In this document: positions 1 through 5,609 of the stretch, piece after piece
Position numbering within the stretch: position 1 is the first letter of the stretch
How the letters are laid out: each line of letters begins with the position of its first letter
DNA from: an uncultured Lachnospiraceae bacterium
GTDB lineage: Bacteria > Bacillota_A > Clostridia > Lachnospirales > Lachnospiraceae
Assembly: GCA_905207905.1 (NCBI GenBank)
Contig: CAJLNC010000110.1
Location: forward strand, 1 to 6,343
Direction: 5' to 3'
DNA: 6,343 bases
The notes under the pieces: generated by a model
What the model was told of the DNA's origin: nothing
Database searches by the model: none
The model's input: the letters and a program-made list of their open reading frames with translations, nothing else
Position numbers and translations under genes: made by a program

Positions 1-16
1 CAAAAATTTTTTTTAC

Positions 17-38
17 AATTAATAACCCCTTATTAATT
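17..38. promoter_or_regulatory. Candidate operator: perfect 9-bp dyad over the asnA promoter
   Basis: Half-sites AATTAATAA (17-25) and TTATTAATT (30-38) are exact reverse complements separated by CCCC. The dyad covers the proposed -35 element and most of the -35/-10 spacer of the asnA promoter, which is a typical place for a repressor site. The arrangement of two 7-bp cores around a 4-nt spacer resembles Rex-type sites, but the bases do not match the Rex consensus well, so no regulator is assigned. AT-rich palindromes can arise by chance, which limits confidence. Confidence 0.35.
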
Positions 39-47
39 ATTTATACT
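19..47 (+). promoter_or_regulatory. Predicted asnA promoter
   Basis: A -10 hexamer TATACT (42-47, 5 of 6 consensus) lies 17 bp downstream of a weak -35 TTAATA (19-24, 4 of 6). Transcription would start near 54-55, leaving a leader of about 66 nt before asnA. The weak -35 fits a regulated promoter. An AAAAATTTTTTTT stretch at 2-14 just upstream could be the tail of an upstream gene's terminator or an AT-rich upstream element; the window edge prevents a decision. Confidence 0.5.
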
Positions 48-54
48 CCCCTCG

Positions 55-83
55 AAAGGCCAGTAGCTCCCCTACTGGTCTTT
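55..83 (+). other. 5'-terminal mRNA hairpin in asnA leader
   Basis: Positions 55-66 and 72-83 form a 12-bp stem with one G.U wobble and a 5-nt loop (CTCCC). The predicted transcription start is at about 54-55, so the mRNA would begin with this stem, a configuration known to protect mRNAs from 5'-end decay. It is not followed by a T-run, so it is a poor intrinsic terminator. No T-box conserved sequence is visible, which argues against a tRNA-Asn-sensing leader. An AGAGAGG ribosome binding site follows at 107-113, outside the hairpin. Confidence 0.55.
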
Positions 84-120
84 CACTATAAAAAAATAAA
101 ACATAAAGAGAGGTAATTCC

Positions 121-1134
121 ATGAGCAATGTAATTATTCCCCAAGGCTATCGGCCTGCACTGAATCTTTACGATACGCAGAAAGCCATTGGCACTGTAAA
201 ACGGCTTTTTGCAGATACCCTGTGTGCGACCCTGGGACTTCATCGCGTGTCAGCACCCTTGTTTTTGGAGGCCTCTACAGGATTAAATGATGATTTGAAC
301 GGCGTGGAGAGAAAGGTGACCTTTGATCTGAGGGATACGGGAACAGAAGCCCAGGTAGTACAGTCGTTGGCAAAATGGAAACGTCAGGCTCTGAAAGAGT
401 ATGATTTTCATGTGGGAAAAGGGCTGTACTGTGATATGAACGCTATTCGGAGGGATGAGGAGCTGGATAATCTTCACTCTGTGTATGTGGATCAGTGGGA
501 TTGGGAAAAGGTTATTGATGAGAGCGACCGGAATTTGGATTATTTAAAAACGGTGGTTCGTGCGATTGTCTCTGCCGTATGCGCTACGGAGATGAATCTT
601 CACGCTATGTTTCCGCAGCTTTTCGGTCTGCCTTTGCACACTCCGGAGGTAGATTTTATTACTACCCAGGAATTGGAAGATTTGTATCCGGATCTTTCTG
701 GCAAGGAGCGGGAGAATGCATATGTGAAGGAGCATGGCACTACTTTTTTGATGCAGATCGGAAAGAAGCTGCGCAGCGGTAAGCCTCATGACGGAAGAGC
801 GCCGGATTATGATGACTGGGATTTAAACGGAGACATTCTGTTTTGGAATCACACCCTGGGATGCAGCTATGAGTTGAGCAGTATGGGGATACGAGTGAGT
901 CCGGAGAGCCTGGATGCTCAGCTTCGGGAAGCTGGCTGTGATGACCGCCGCACACTTCCTTTCCATAAAGCGCTGCTGGCAGGAGAGCTGCCTTACACCA
1001 TCGGCGGAGGCATTGGTCAGAGTCGCCTTTGTATGCTGCTTCTTGGCAGCGCTCACATTGGAGAGGTGCAGGCCAGTGTCTGGGATGAAAAGACCAGAAG
1101 AATCTGTGCAGAAGCAGGGATTCCTCTGTTGTAG
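121..1134 (+). CDS. asnA: Aspartate--ammonia ligase (asparagine synthetase A)
   Basis: AsnA makes asparagine from aspartate, ATP and free ammonia in the cytosol, via a beta-aspartyl-AMP intermediate. It has the class II aminoacyl-tRNA synthetase fold, related to AspRS/AsnRS. The protein has 337 residues, close to the E. coli enzyme (330). Family signatures are the N-terminal IPQGYRPALNLYDTQ segment, the STGLNDDLNGVERKV region, the block at residues 101-132 containing MNAIRRDE and HSVYVDQWDWEKVI, and the C-terminal GGGIGQSRLCM motif (295-305) that helps bind ATP. The ATG at 121 sits 7 nt after AGAGAGG and gives the expected N-terminus. The gene has its own promoter upstream and an intrinsic terminator downstream, so it is probably transcribed alone, with control suggested by the upstream dyad. 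Nothing appears broken. Confidence 0.97.
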   Translation: MSNVIIPQGYRPALNLYDTQKAIGTVKRLFADTLCATLGLHRVSAPLFLEASTGLNDDLNGVERKVTFDLRDTGTEAQVVQSLAKWKRQALKEYDFHVGKGLYCDMNAIRRDEELDNLHSVYVDQWDWEKVIDESDRNLDYLKTVVRAIVSAVCATEMNLHAMFPQLFGLPLHTPEVDFITTQELEDLYPDLSGKERENAYVKEHGTTFLMQIGKKLRSGKPHDGRAPDYDDWDLNGDILFWNHTLGCSYELSSMGIRVSPESLDAQLREAGCDDRRTLPFHKALLAGELPYTIGGGIGQSRLCMLLLGSAHIGEVQASVWDEKTRRICAEAGIPLL

Positions 1135-1200
1135 CATCTGGCTACAGGGACGTGTTGCCCTTTGTATATGAATGTCGGATTTTTGTTGGAAACAAACTTG

Positions 1201-1239
1201 CTCCCTTTTTCATATTTTAAAGAAAAAGGGAGTTTTTTT
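1201..1239 (+). terminator. Intrinsic terminator after asnA; also sequesters the rhodanese SD
   Basis: CTCCCTTTTTC (1201-1211) pairs perfectly with GAAAAAGGGAG (1222-1232) around a 10-nt loop, and seven T's follow at once (1233-1239). This is a textbook rho-independent terminator for asnA. On the opposite strand no T-run follows the stem, so it acts on the + strand only. The 3' arm contains the AAAGGGAG that would be the Shine-Dalgarno of the ATG at 1240, with the T-run forming the 7-nt spacer. Upstream, 1182-1196 carries a small dyad (TTTGTT-GGA-AACAAA) of unknown role. Confidence 0.87.
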
Positions 1240-1626
1240 ATGGGATTTCAGACAATTTCCGCCAGAGAATTAAACCGCTGTGTCAGAGACGGCCGGCGGA
1301 TAATAATAGATCTTCGCTCGCCCCAGGAGTATGGGGCCTGTCACATCCAGGGAGCGGTGAATCTCCCCTATGAGGAGCTGGAGCAAATGCTTTCTGCAGC
1401 GGGAAAATCCGGCAGAACTGCTGTCTATGAAGCCTTGAGCCGCAGGGGATTTCCGGCAGGGAATCTTTTGAAGCAGGAGCTGGTGCTTTATTGCGAACGG
1501 GGAGCTACCAGCATGGCAGCGGCCCGGGAGCTGGCAGAACTTGGATTTCGGGTAAAAAGTGTGGTAGGAGGGATCCGGGCCTACCGGGGCCCCTATTTGG
1601 CAGGAACTGACAGGCGCCTTAGATAA
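1240..1626 (+). CDS. Single-domain rhodanese-like protein
   Basis: This 128-residue cytosolic protein has one rhodanese (sulfurtransferase-type) domain. Visible signatures are IIIDLRSPQEY (21-31, the CH2A-like start of the fold), GAVNLPYEEL (38-47), and the active-site strand and loop LVLYCERGATS (81-91), where Cys85 would carry the persulfide. A GFRVKSVVGGIRAY segment (102-115) closes the domain. The active cysteine is intact, so activity is plausible; the sulfur acceptor is unknown. About 33 residues separate NLPYEEL from the active-site strand, longer than usual for small rhodaneses. The ATG at 1240 is chosen because GGGAG lies 7 nt upstream and the domain begins soon after. The frame stays open back to TTG 1162 and ATG 1168, but those starts lack a good SD and would add 24-26 non-domain residues. 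No promoter of its own was found, so expression may rely on read-through from asnA. Confidence 0.85.
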   Translation: MGFQTISARELNRCVRDGRRIIIDLRSPQEYGACHIQGAVNLPYEELEQMLSAAGKSGRTAVYEALSRRGFPAGNLLKQELVLYCERGATSMAAARELAELGFRVKSVVGGIRAYRGPYLAGTDRRLR

Positions 1627-1645
1627 AGAAGAAACGCCGAAGCAG

Positions 1646-1674
1646 TTGACAGGCCTGACTACTTGGCTTAAGAT
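1646..1674 (+). promoter_or_regulatory. Predicted promoter of the yfcE-rlmL operon
   Basis: A perfect -35 TTGACA (1646-1651) is followed after exactly 17 bp by TAAGAT (1669-1674, 4 of 6 to TATAAT). Transcription would start near 1681, giving a leader of about 100 nt before yfcE. It lies in the gap after the rhodanese stop codon, where an operon promoter would be expected. Confidence 0.6.
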
Positions 1675-1691
1675 AGGAATACAGATATGGG

Positions 1692-1760
1692 AATGACCGC
1701 CGGCTGTAAGGAACAGCGCTGGACATCCTTCCGAATGGGCGGGTGTTCGGGGCGGTTATT
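1692..1760 (+). ncRNA. Candidate structured leader RNA (three-way junction) upstream of yfcE
   Basis: Three helices can form together. P1 pairs 1692-1701 with 1751-1760 (10 bp, one G.U). P2 pairs 1703-1707 with 1713-1717 around loop AAGGA. P3 pairs 1721-1728 with 1741-1748 (8 bp, two G.U) around a 12-nt loop. A cross-loop contact is possible, GGAA 1710-1713 with TTCC 1729-1732. The element starts about 11 nt after the predicted transcription start and ends 10 nt before the AGGAGG of yfcE (1771-1776), so it sits where a cis-regulatory RNA would. The stretch is also more GC-rich than the flanking spacer. I could not match it to a riboswitch class I know, and no T-run follows it, so control of translation or mRNA stability is likelier than termination. 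Only the pairing is seen; function is inferred. Confidence 0.42.
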
Positions 1761-1784
1761 GAGATTTTACAGGAGGAATTTTAC

Positions 1785-2339
1785 ATGAAACTATTTGTAG
1801 CTTCAGATATACACGGATCTGCCTATTATTGCAAGAAGATGCTGGAGGCCTGTGACCGGGAGCAGGCGGAGCGAATCCTGCTGCTGGGAGATATTCTTTA
1901 CCACGGTCCCAGAAATGACTTGCCAAGGGAGTACGCGCCGAAGGAAGTGATCAGGATGCTGAATGAACGGAAAGATCACATTTACAGTGTCAGGGGCAAC
2001 TGTGAGGCTGAGGTGGATCAGATGGTTTTGGAATTTCCGGTTTTGGCTGACTATTGCCTGATACCTGTTGGAAAGAGAGTGGTGTATGCTACTCATGGAC
2101 ATGCCTACAACGAGGAGAAACTTCCGCCCATGCATCCAGGGGATATTCTTCTTCATGGGCATACCCATGTGCTGAAGGCGGAACGCAGGGAGGGGTATCT
2201 TCTTTTGAATCCCGGTTCTGTGTCGATACCTAAGGAAAATAACGTGCCGAGCTATGGAATCTTGGAGGAGAGCTGTTTTACCGTGAAGGATATGGCGGGC
2301 AATGAAATTCTTCATTTGGATCTGGAGGAAACTGTATGA
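1785..2339 (+). CDS. yfcE: YfcE family metallophosphodiesterase
   Basis: This is a cytosolic calcineurin-like phosphoesterase that needs two divalent metals (Mn2+ in studied members) and hydrolyses phosphodiester bonds; the physiological substrate of the family is uncertain. The metal-site motifs are complete: SDIHGS (Asp8, His10), LLGDILYHG (Asp36), RGNCE (Asn72), ATHGH (His104, His106) and HGHTH (His126, His128), followed by NPGS (142-145). The length of 184 residues equals E. coli YfcE. The ATG at 1785 is preferred over upstream in-frame codons because AGGAGG lies 8 nt before it and it starts directly with the MKLFVASDIH strand. It is the first gene of the proposed operon, downstream of the structured leader. 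Its stop overlaps the next start in ATGA, implying translational coupling. A shorter relative lies at 5610-6092. Confidence 0.95.
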   Translation: MKLFVASDIHGSAYYCKKMLEACDREQAERILLLGDILYHGPRNDLPREYAPKEVIRMLNERKDHIYSVRGNCEAEVDQMVLEFPVLADYCLIPVGKRVVYATHGHAYNEEKLPPMHPGDILLHGHTHVLKAERREGYLLLNPGSVSIPKENNVPSYGILEESCFTVKDMAGNEILHLDLEETV

Positions 2340-3496
2340 AAATGGCAGAGCTGATTGCCCCTTGTCACTTTGGCCTGGAGGCAGTTTTGAAAAAGGAAAT
2401 CCTGGATCTGGGCTATGAAATCAGTCAGGTGGAAGACGGACGGGTTACCTTTTTGGGGGATATGGAAGCCATCTGTTATGGGAATGTTTTCCTGCGGACA
2501 GCAGAGCGGATACTTTTGAAGGTGGGAACGATTCACGCAGAGACTTATGATGAGCTTTTTGAGGGAACGAAAGCCCTGCCCTGGGAGGATTATATTCCTG
2601 TTAATGGGAAATTCTGGGTGGCAAAGGCTACTTCCATTAAGAGCAGGCTGTTTAGTCCTTCAGACATCCAGTCTATTATGAAAAAGGCCATGGTAGAGCG
2701 GCTGAAATCAAAATACGGTGTAACCTGGTTTCAGGAAGATGGGGCGTCCTATCCGGTGCGGGTGTTTTTAATGAAAGATCAGGTATCCATTGGCATTGAT
2801 ACCTCTGGGGTATCTTTGCACAAGAGAGGATACCGGCTGATGACTGCCAAGGCGCCTATTACAGAGACGCTGGCAGCTGCGCTGATCATGCTGACGCCTT
2901 GGAAAAAAGACAGGGTTTTGGTGGATCCTTTTTGCGGCAGCGGCACTTTTCCGATAGAGGCTGCCATGATGGCTGCCAATATGGCTCCGGGGATGAATCG
3001 TTCTTTTCTTGCAGAGAGCTGGGAGAATCTTATACCGAAGAAATATTGGTACAATGCCATGGATGAGGCGTCGGATCTGGTGAATGACCAGATTGAGACG
3101 GATATCCAGGGCTATGATCTGGATGGCGATGTGGTGAAAGCGGCCAGGGAAAATGCAAGAAATGCAGGGGTGGATCATCTGATCCATTTCCAGCAGCGTC
3201 CGGTAGCAGAGCTGAATCATCCGAAAAAATACGGATTTATTATTACCAACCCTCCCTATGGAGAACGAATCGAGGAAAAAGCCAATCTTCCAGGACTTTA
3301 TCGGGAGATCGGGGAGGCTTTCAGACGGTTGGATTCCTGGTCGGAATATGTGATCACATCCTATGATCAGGCGGAAAAATATATCGGAAAAAAGGCGGAC
3401 AAGAATCGAAAGATCTATAACGGAATGCTGAAAACCTATTACTATCAGTTTTTGGGGCCAAAGCCTCCAAGACGGAAGGATACAGTAAAAGAATGA
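2336..3496 (+). CDS. rlmL: THUMP-domain class I SAM-dependent RNA methyltransferase (RlmL/YpsC family)
   Basis: This is a predicted rRNA (guanine-N2-type) methyltransferase using S-adenosylmethionine. It corresponds to the RlmL part of the E. coli RlmKL fusion, and its 386 residues match stand-alone Firmicute YpsC proteins. The N-terminal half (about 1-165) is the ferredoxin-like plus THUMP RNA-binding region, with the typical SIKSRLFSPSDIQSIMKKA segment and the GVSLHKRGYR linker. The methyltransferase half has the SAM-binding motif DPFCGSGTFPIEAA starting at residue 197, an acidic motif around IQGYDLDGDVV, and the catalytic NPPYGER at 305-311. Older databases call such proteins DNA adenine methylases; the THUMP domain argues for RNA. 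The exact target nucleotide in this lineage is not known to me. The start has GGAGG 7 nt upstream and overlaps the yfcE stop; the stop overlaps the next ORF in ATGA. Confidence 0.92.
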   Translation: MKMAELIAPCHFGLEAVLKKEILDLGYEISQVEDGRVTFLGDMEAICYGNVFLRTAERILLKVGTIHAETYDELFEGTKALPWEDYIPVNGKFWVAKATSIKSRLFSPSDIQSIMKKAMVERLKSKYGVTWFQEDGASYPVRVFLMKDQVSIGIDTSGVSLHKRGYRLMTAKAPITETLAAALIMLTPWKKDRVLVDPFCGSGTFPIEAAMMAANMAPGMNRSFLAESWENLIPKKYWYNAMDEASDLVNDQIETDIQGYDLDGDVVKAARENARNAGVDHLIHFQQRPVAELNHPKKYGFIITNPPYGERIEEKANLPGLYREIGEAFRRLDSWSEYVITSYDQAEKYIGKKADKNRKIYNGMLKTYYYQFLGPKPPRRKDTVKE

Positions 3497-4893
3497 CGAA
3501 AAAAATGGGCAGAAACAAAAAGGGGAGGAAAAGAAGTGCTGAAAAAAACAGGAGCGCTCTTTTTGCCGCAGCAGGGATTCTGGGGCTTCTGACTACTTTC
3601 TCCTGCCCTGCATTGGCAGAGACGCAGTCTTTAGATGGACTTCTTCCTTCTGTTCCTGTATTTGAACGGTCGGAGTATGAGGGGATAGCGCTTTTGCCGC
3701 AATTTCAGATACCAAGAGAACTTCCGGTGAGGTACGATGCCAGGGATATAGGAAAAGAGCCGACGGTGAAGAGTCAGGGAACCTTAGGTACCTGTTGGGC
3801 GCTGACGGTGACTTCTGCCCTGGAAGCTGCGCTGCTTCCGGAAGAAACCCTGGAATTTTCGCCGGATCATCTCTCATTGAATAATGGCTTTCAAATCACT
3901 CAGAATGAAGGCGGAGACTATATGATGGCTATGGCCTATTTAAGTGGTTGGTACGGGCCTGTACTGGAGGAGGAGGATCCTTATGGGGACGGTGTTTCTC
4001 CGGAGGGTCTGACACCTCGGGTGCATGTACAGGAGATGCAGCTTCTGGAGGGAAAATCCCGGCAGGAGATCAAGGAGATGATCTATAAATACGGGCCGGT
4101 TCAGACTTCTTTGTATCTGGACAGAGAGCAGACTTCCAGTGAACTTCCCTACTATAATCCTGAGACCTTTGGCTATTATTATCCGCAGGAAGAGATAAAC
4201 ACTCATGATGTGCTGCTCTTGGGATGGGATGACGCTTATCCGAAGGAAAATTTTAAGCTGCAGCCCAAGGAAGATGGGGCGTATATCTGTCAGAATACCT
4301 GGGGAACTGATTTTGGGCAGCAGGGGATCTTTTATGTATCCTATGAAGACGGAAATATTGCCAGGGGAGGCGTAGCCTACACCAGGGTAGAGCCGGAGGA
4401 TAATTATGATTTCATCTACCAGACGGATGTGTGCGGCTGGCAGGGACAGCAGGGATATGATGGGGAAACCTGTTATTTTGCCAATGTATATACTGCCGGG
4501 GAGACTGAAAATCTGGAGGCGGTAGGATTTTATAATACCGGGGATTTTTCTGTATATGAGATTTATGCGGTGGAGGAATTTGTATCAGAGGAATCCTTTG
4601 CACAGCGCAGGCTTCTGCAGAATGGGTGGCTGGAAAATAAGGGATATTTTACTGTAAAGCTGGATGTGCCGGTTGCCCTGGAGAAAGGACAGCAGTTTGC
4701 CGTGGTGGTGAAGATCACTACCCTTGGGGCCAAAATGCCGGTAGCAGTGGAACTGAACAAGGATTCTTACACACAGGGAGTGACTCTGGAGGGCAAGAGA
4801 GGTTATCTAAGCTATTCCGGAGATACCTGGGAATTTACGGAGGAAAAATTCGGCACAAATGTGTGCCTGAAAGCATATACGGTGCGCCGATAG
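3493..4893 (+). CDS. Secreted C1A (papain-like) cysteine peptidase with lectin-like C-terminal domain
   Basis: This 466-residue protein is predicted to be exported. A basic n-region precedes the hydrophobic stretch ALFAAAGILGLLTTF (22-36), with a type I signal peptidase site after PALA (39-42). The peptidase domain starts at LPVRYDARD. Papain-family catalytic residues are present: oxyanion Gln95 and Cys101 in SQGTLGTCWAL, His238 in NTHDVLLLGW, and Asn268 in QNTWGTDFG. Residues about 305-464, starting at YDFIYQTD, resemble the lectin-like domain found after clostridial C1 peptidase domains; that call is by resemblance. No LPXTG anchor, S-layer repeat or clear lipobox is seen. It overlaps the rlmL stop by 4 nt. 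The start is uncertain: ATG 3493 has only a distant GGAAGGA (12 nt) and gives a charged 20-residue extension, ATG 3505 is an alternative, and a strong SD with GTG 3536 lies in another frame. The substrate is unknown. Confidence 0.87.
   Translation: MTKKMGRNKKGRKRSAEKNRSALFAAAGILGLLTTFSCPALAETQSLDGLLPSVPVFERSEYEGIALLPQFQIPRELPVRYDARDIGKEPTVKSQGTLGTCWALTVTSALEAALLPEETLEFSPDHLSLNNGFQITQNEGGDYMMAMAYLSGWYGPVLEEEDPYGDGVSPEGLTPRVHVQEMQLLEGKSRQEIKEMIYKYGPVQTSLYLDREQTSSELPYYNPETFGYYYPQEEINTHDVLLLGWDDAYPKENFKLQPKEDGAYICQNTWGTDFGQQGIFYVSYEDGNIARGGVAYTRVEPEDNYDFIYQTDVCGWQGQQGYDGETCYFANVYTAGETENLEAVGFYNTGDFSVYEIYAVEEFVSEESFAQRRLLQNGWLENKGYFTVKLDVPVALEKGQQFAVVVKITTLGAKMPVAVELNKDSYTQGVTLEGKRGYLSYSGDTWEFTEEKFGTNVCLKAYTVRR
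3522..3548 (+). promoter_or_regulatory. Strong SD plus out-of-frame GTG and A7 tract at the peptidase start
   Basis: GGGGAGG (3522-3528) sits 7 nt before GTG (3536-3538), which is an ideal ribosome binding site. That GTG is one frame away from the peptidase and meets a stop at 3590-3592. Four bases after the GTG is a run of seven A's (3542-3548). A -1 slip in this run, or one extra A, would join GTG-CTG-AAA-AAA to the peptidase frame and give a standard signal peptide starting VLKKNRSALF. Confidence 0.45.
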
Positions 4894-5009
4894 AAAGTGA
4901 AAACAGTAAATCGACGGACGGCCTGTGGAAGGAGAAACTGTTAATGAACCGGTGTGCTGGAAGATGATGAAAGAAAAGAACTGGAAGATGGCAGAATGGA
5001 GCGGAGACG
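4894..5009 (+). other. C1A-rdgB spacer with ATGA-coupled mini-ORFs
   Basis: This purine-rich spacer of 116 nt has no clear promoter or terminator, so read-through from the peptidase gene is possible. AAGGAG (4929-4934) lies 9 nt before ATG 4944, which opens a 7-codon frame (MNRCAGR) ending at 4967. Its stop overlaps a second ATG at 4964 that opens a 27-codon frame ending at 5047, inside rdgB in another frame. The rdgB ribosome binding site is GGAG at 4998-5001, 8 nt before its ATG. The mini-ORFs may be chance products of the purine-rich sequence or may pass ribosomes on to rdgB. Confidence 0.2.
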
Positions 5010-5606
5010 ATGAAGGAAAAAAAGATCATTTTTGCAACAGGAAATGAGGGAAAAATGCGGGAGATCCGCATGATTTTGGCAGATATGGACTGTCAGGTGA
5101 TGTCTATGAAGGAGGCTGATGTAAAGGCAGATATTGTGGAAGACGGGAAAACTTTTACAGAAAATGCAGTAATCAAGGCAAAGACGATTATGGAGCTTAC
5201 CGGTCAGATGGCGATGGCGGATGATTCCGGCCTGGAGATTGATTATCTGAATAAGGAACCGGGTATTTATTCCGCCAGGTATCTGGGGGAGGATACGCCC
5301 TATGAGACTAAGAATCGGATCTTGCTGGAGCGCTTGGCGGGGATCCCCAAGGAGCAGCGTACAGCCCGCTTTGTGTGCGCCATTGCCTGTGCGATGCCGG
5401 ATGGCAGGATTCTCACCACAGAGGGCACTATGGAGGGCTACATTGGCTGGGAGAGCCGGGGGGAAAATGGGTTTGGATATGATCCCATTTTTTACCTGGA
5501 AGAATTTGACTGTTCCTCTGCACAGCTGACACCGGAACAGAAAAATCAGGTGAGCCACAGAGGAAAAGCTTTGCGGAATATGAAAGAACTGCTGAAGGAG
5601 CTGTAA
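5010..5606 (+). CDS. rdgB: XTP/dITP diphosphatase (RdgB/HAM1 family)
   Basis: This cytosolic house-cleaning enzyme hydrolyses non-canonical purine nucleoside triphosphates (XTP, ITP, dITP) to monophosphates plus pyrophosphate, keeping deaminated bases out of DNA and RNA. The 198 residues match the family. Motifs in order: FATGNEGKMREI (8-19, phosphate binding), FTENAVIKAK (49-58), ADDSGLEID (70-78, metal-binding Asp71/Asp72), GIYSARYLGED (85-95), GENGFGYDPIF (151-161) and the C-terminal SHRGKAL (182-188) that recognises the base. All appear intact. ATG 5010 gives the standard N-terminus with GGAG 8 nt upstream; a second GGAG at 5003-5006 is too close to serve. It is followed 3 nt later by a YsnB-type phosphoesterase, the order seen in Bacillus subtilis (ysnA-ysnB). 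No rph gene precedes it here; a secreted peptidase does. Confidence 0.96.
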   Translation: MKEKKIIFATGNEGKMREIRMILADMDCQVMSMKEADVKADIVEDGKTFTENAVIKAKTIMELTGQMAMADDSGLEIDYLNKEPGIYSARYLGEDTPYETKNRILLERLAGIPKEQRTARFVCAIACAMPDGRILTTEGTMEGYIGWESRGENGFGYDPIFYLEEFDCSSAQLTPEQKNQVSHRGKALRNMKELLKEL

Positions 5607-5609
5607 GCC

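Noticed and set aside
1..120. T-box (tRNA-Asn) leader upstream of asnA
   Set aside because: The visible leader is about 66 nt, with no T-box consensus sequence, specifier loop or terminator/antiterminator pair.
823..1137. A 104-codon minus-strand frame opposite asnA, and other minus-strand frames opposite yfcE, rlmL, rdgB and ysnB
   Set aside because: They lie fully antisense to clearly recognisable genes, show no domain motifs, and are compositional shadows of the coding strand.
1130..1146. Small hairpin TGTAGC/GCTACA over the asnA stop codon as a terminator
   Set aside because: Only 6 bp with no T-run after it; the terminator at 1201-1239 is far better.
1162..1239. Longer rhodanese start at TTG 1162 or ATG 1168
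   Set aside because: No usable ribosome binding site upstream, and the added residues are encoded by the terminator and spacer; ATG 1240 has a correctly spaced GGGAG.
1743..1784. Upstream in-frame ATG for yfcE at 1743
   Set aside because: It adds 14 residues before the canonical MKLFVASDIH start, and the AGGAGG at 1771-1776 fits ATG 1785 exactly.
3591..3612. Lipobox in the peptidase signal sequence (cysteine at residue 38)
   Set aside because: The residues before the cysteine (TTFS) do not fit L-[AS]-[GA]-C, and a good PALA signal peptidase I site follows directly.
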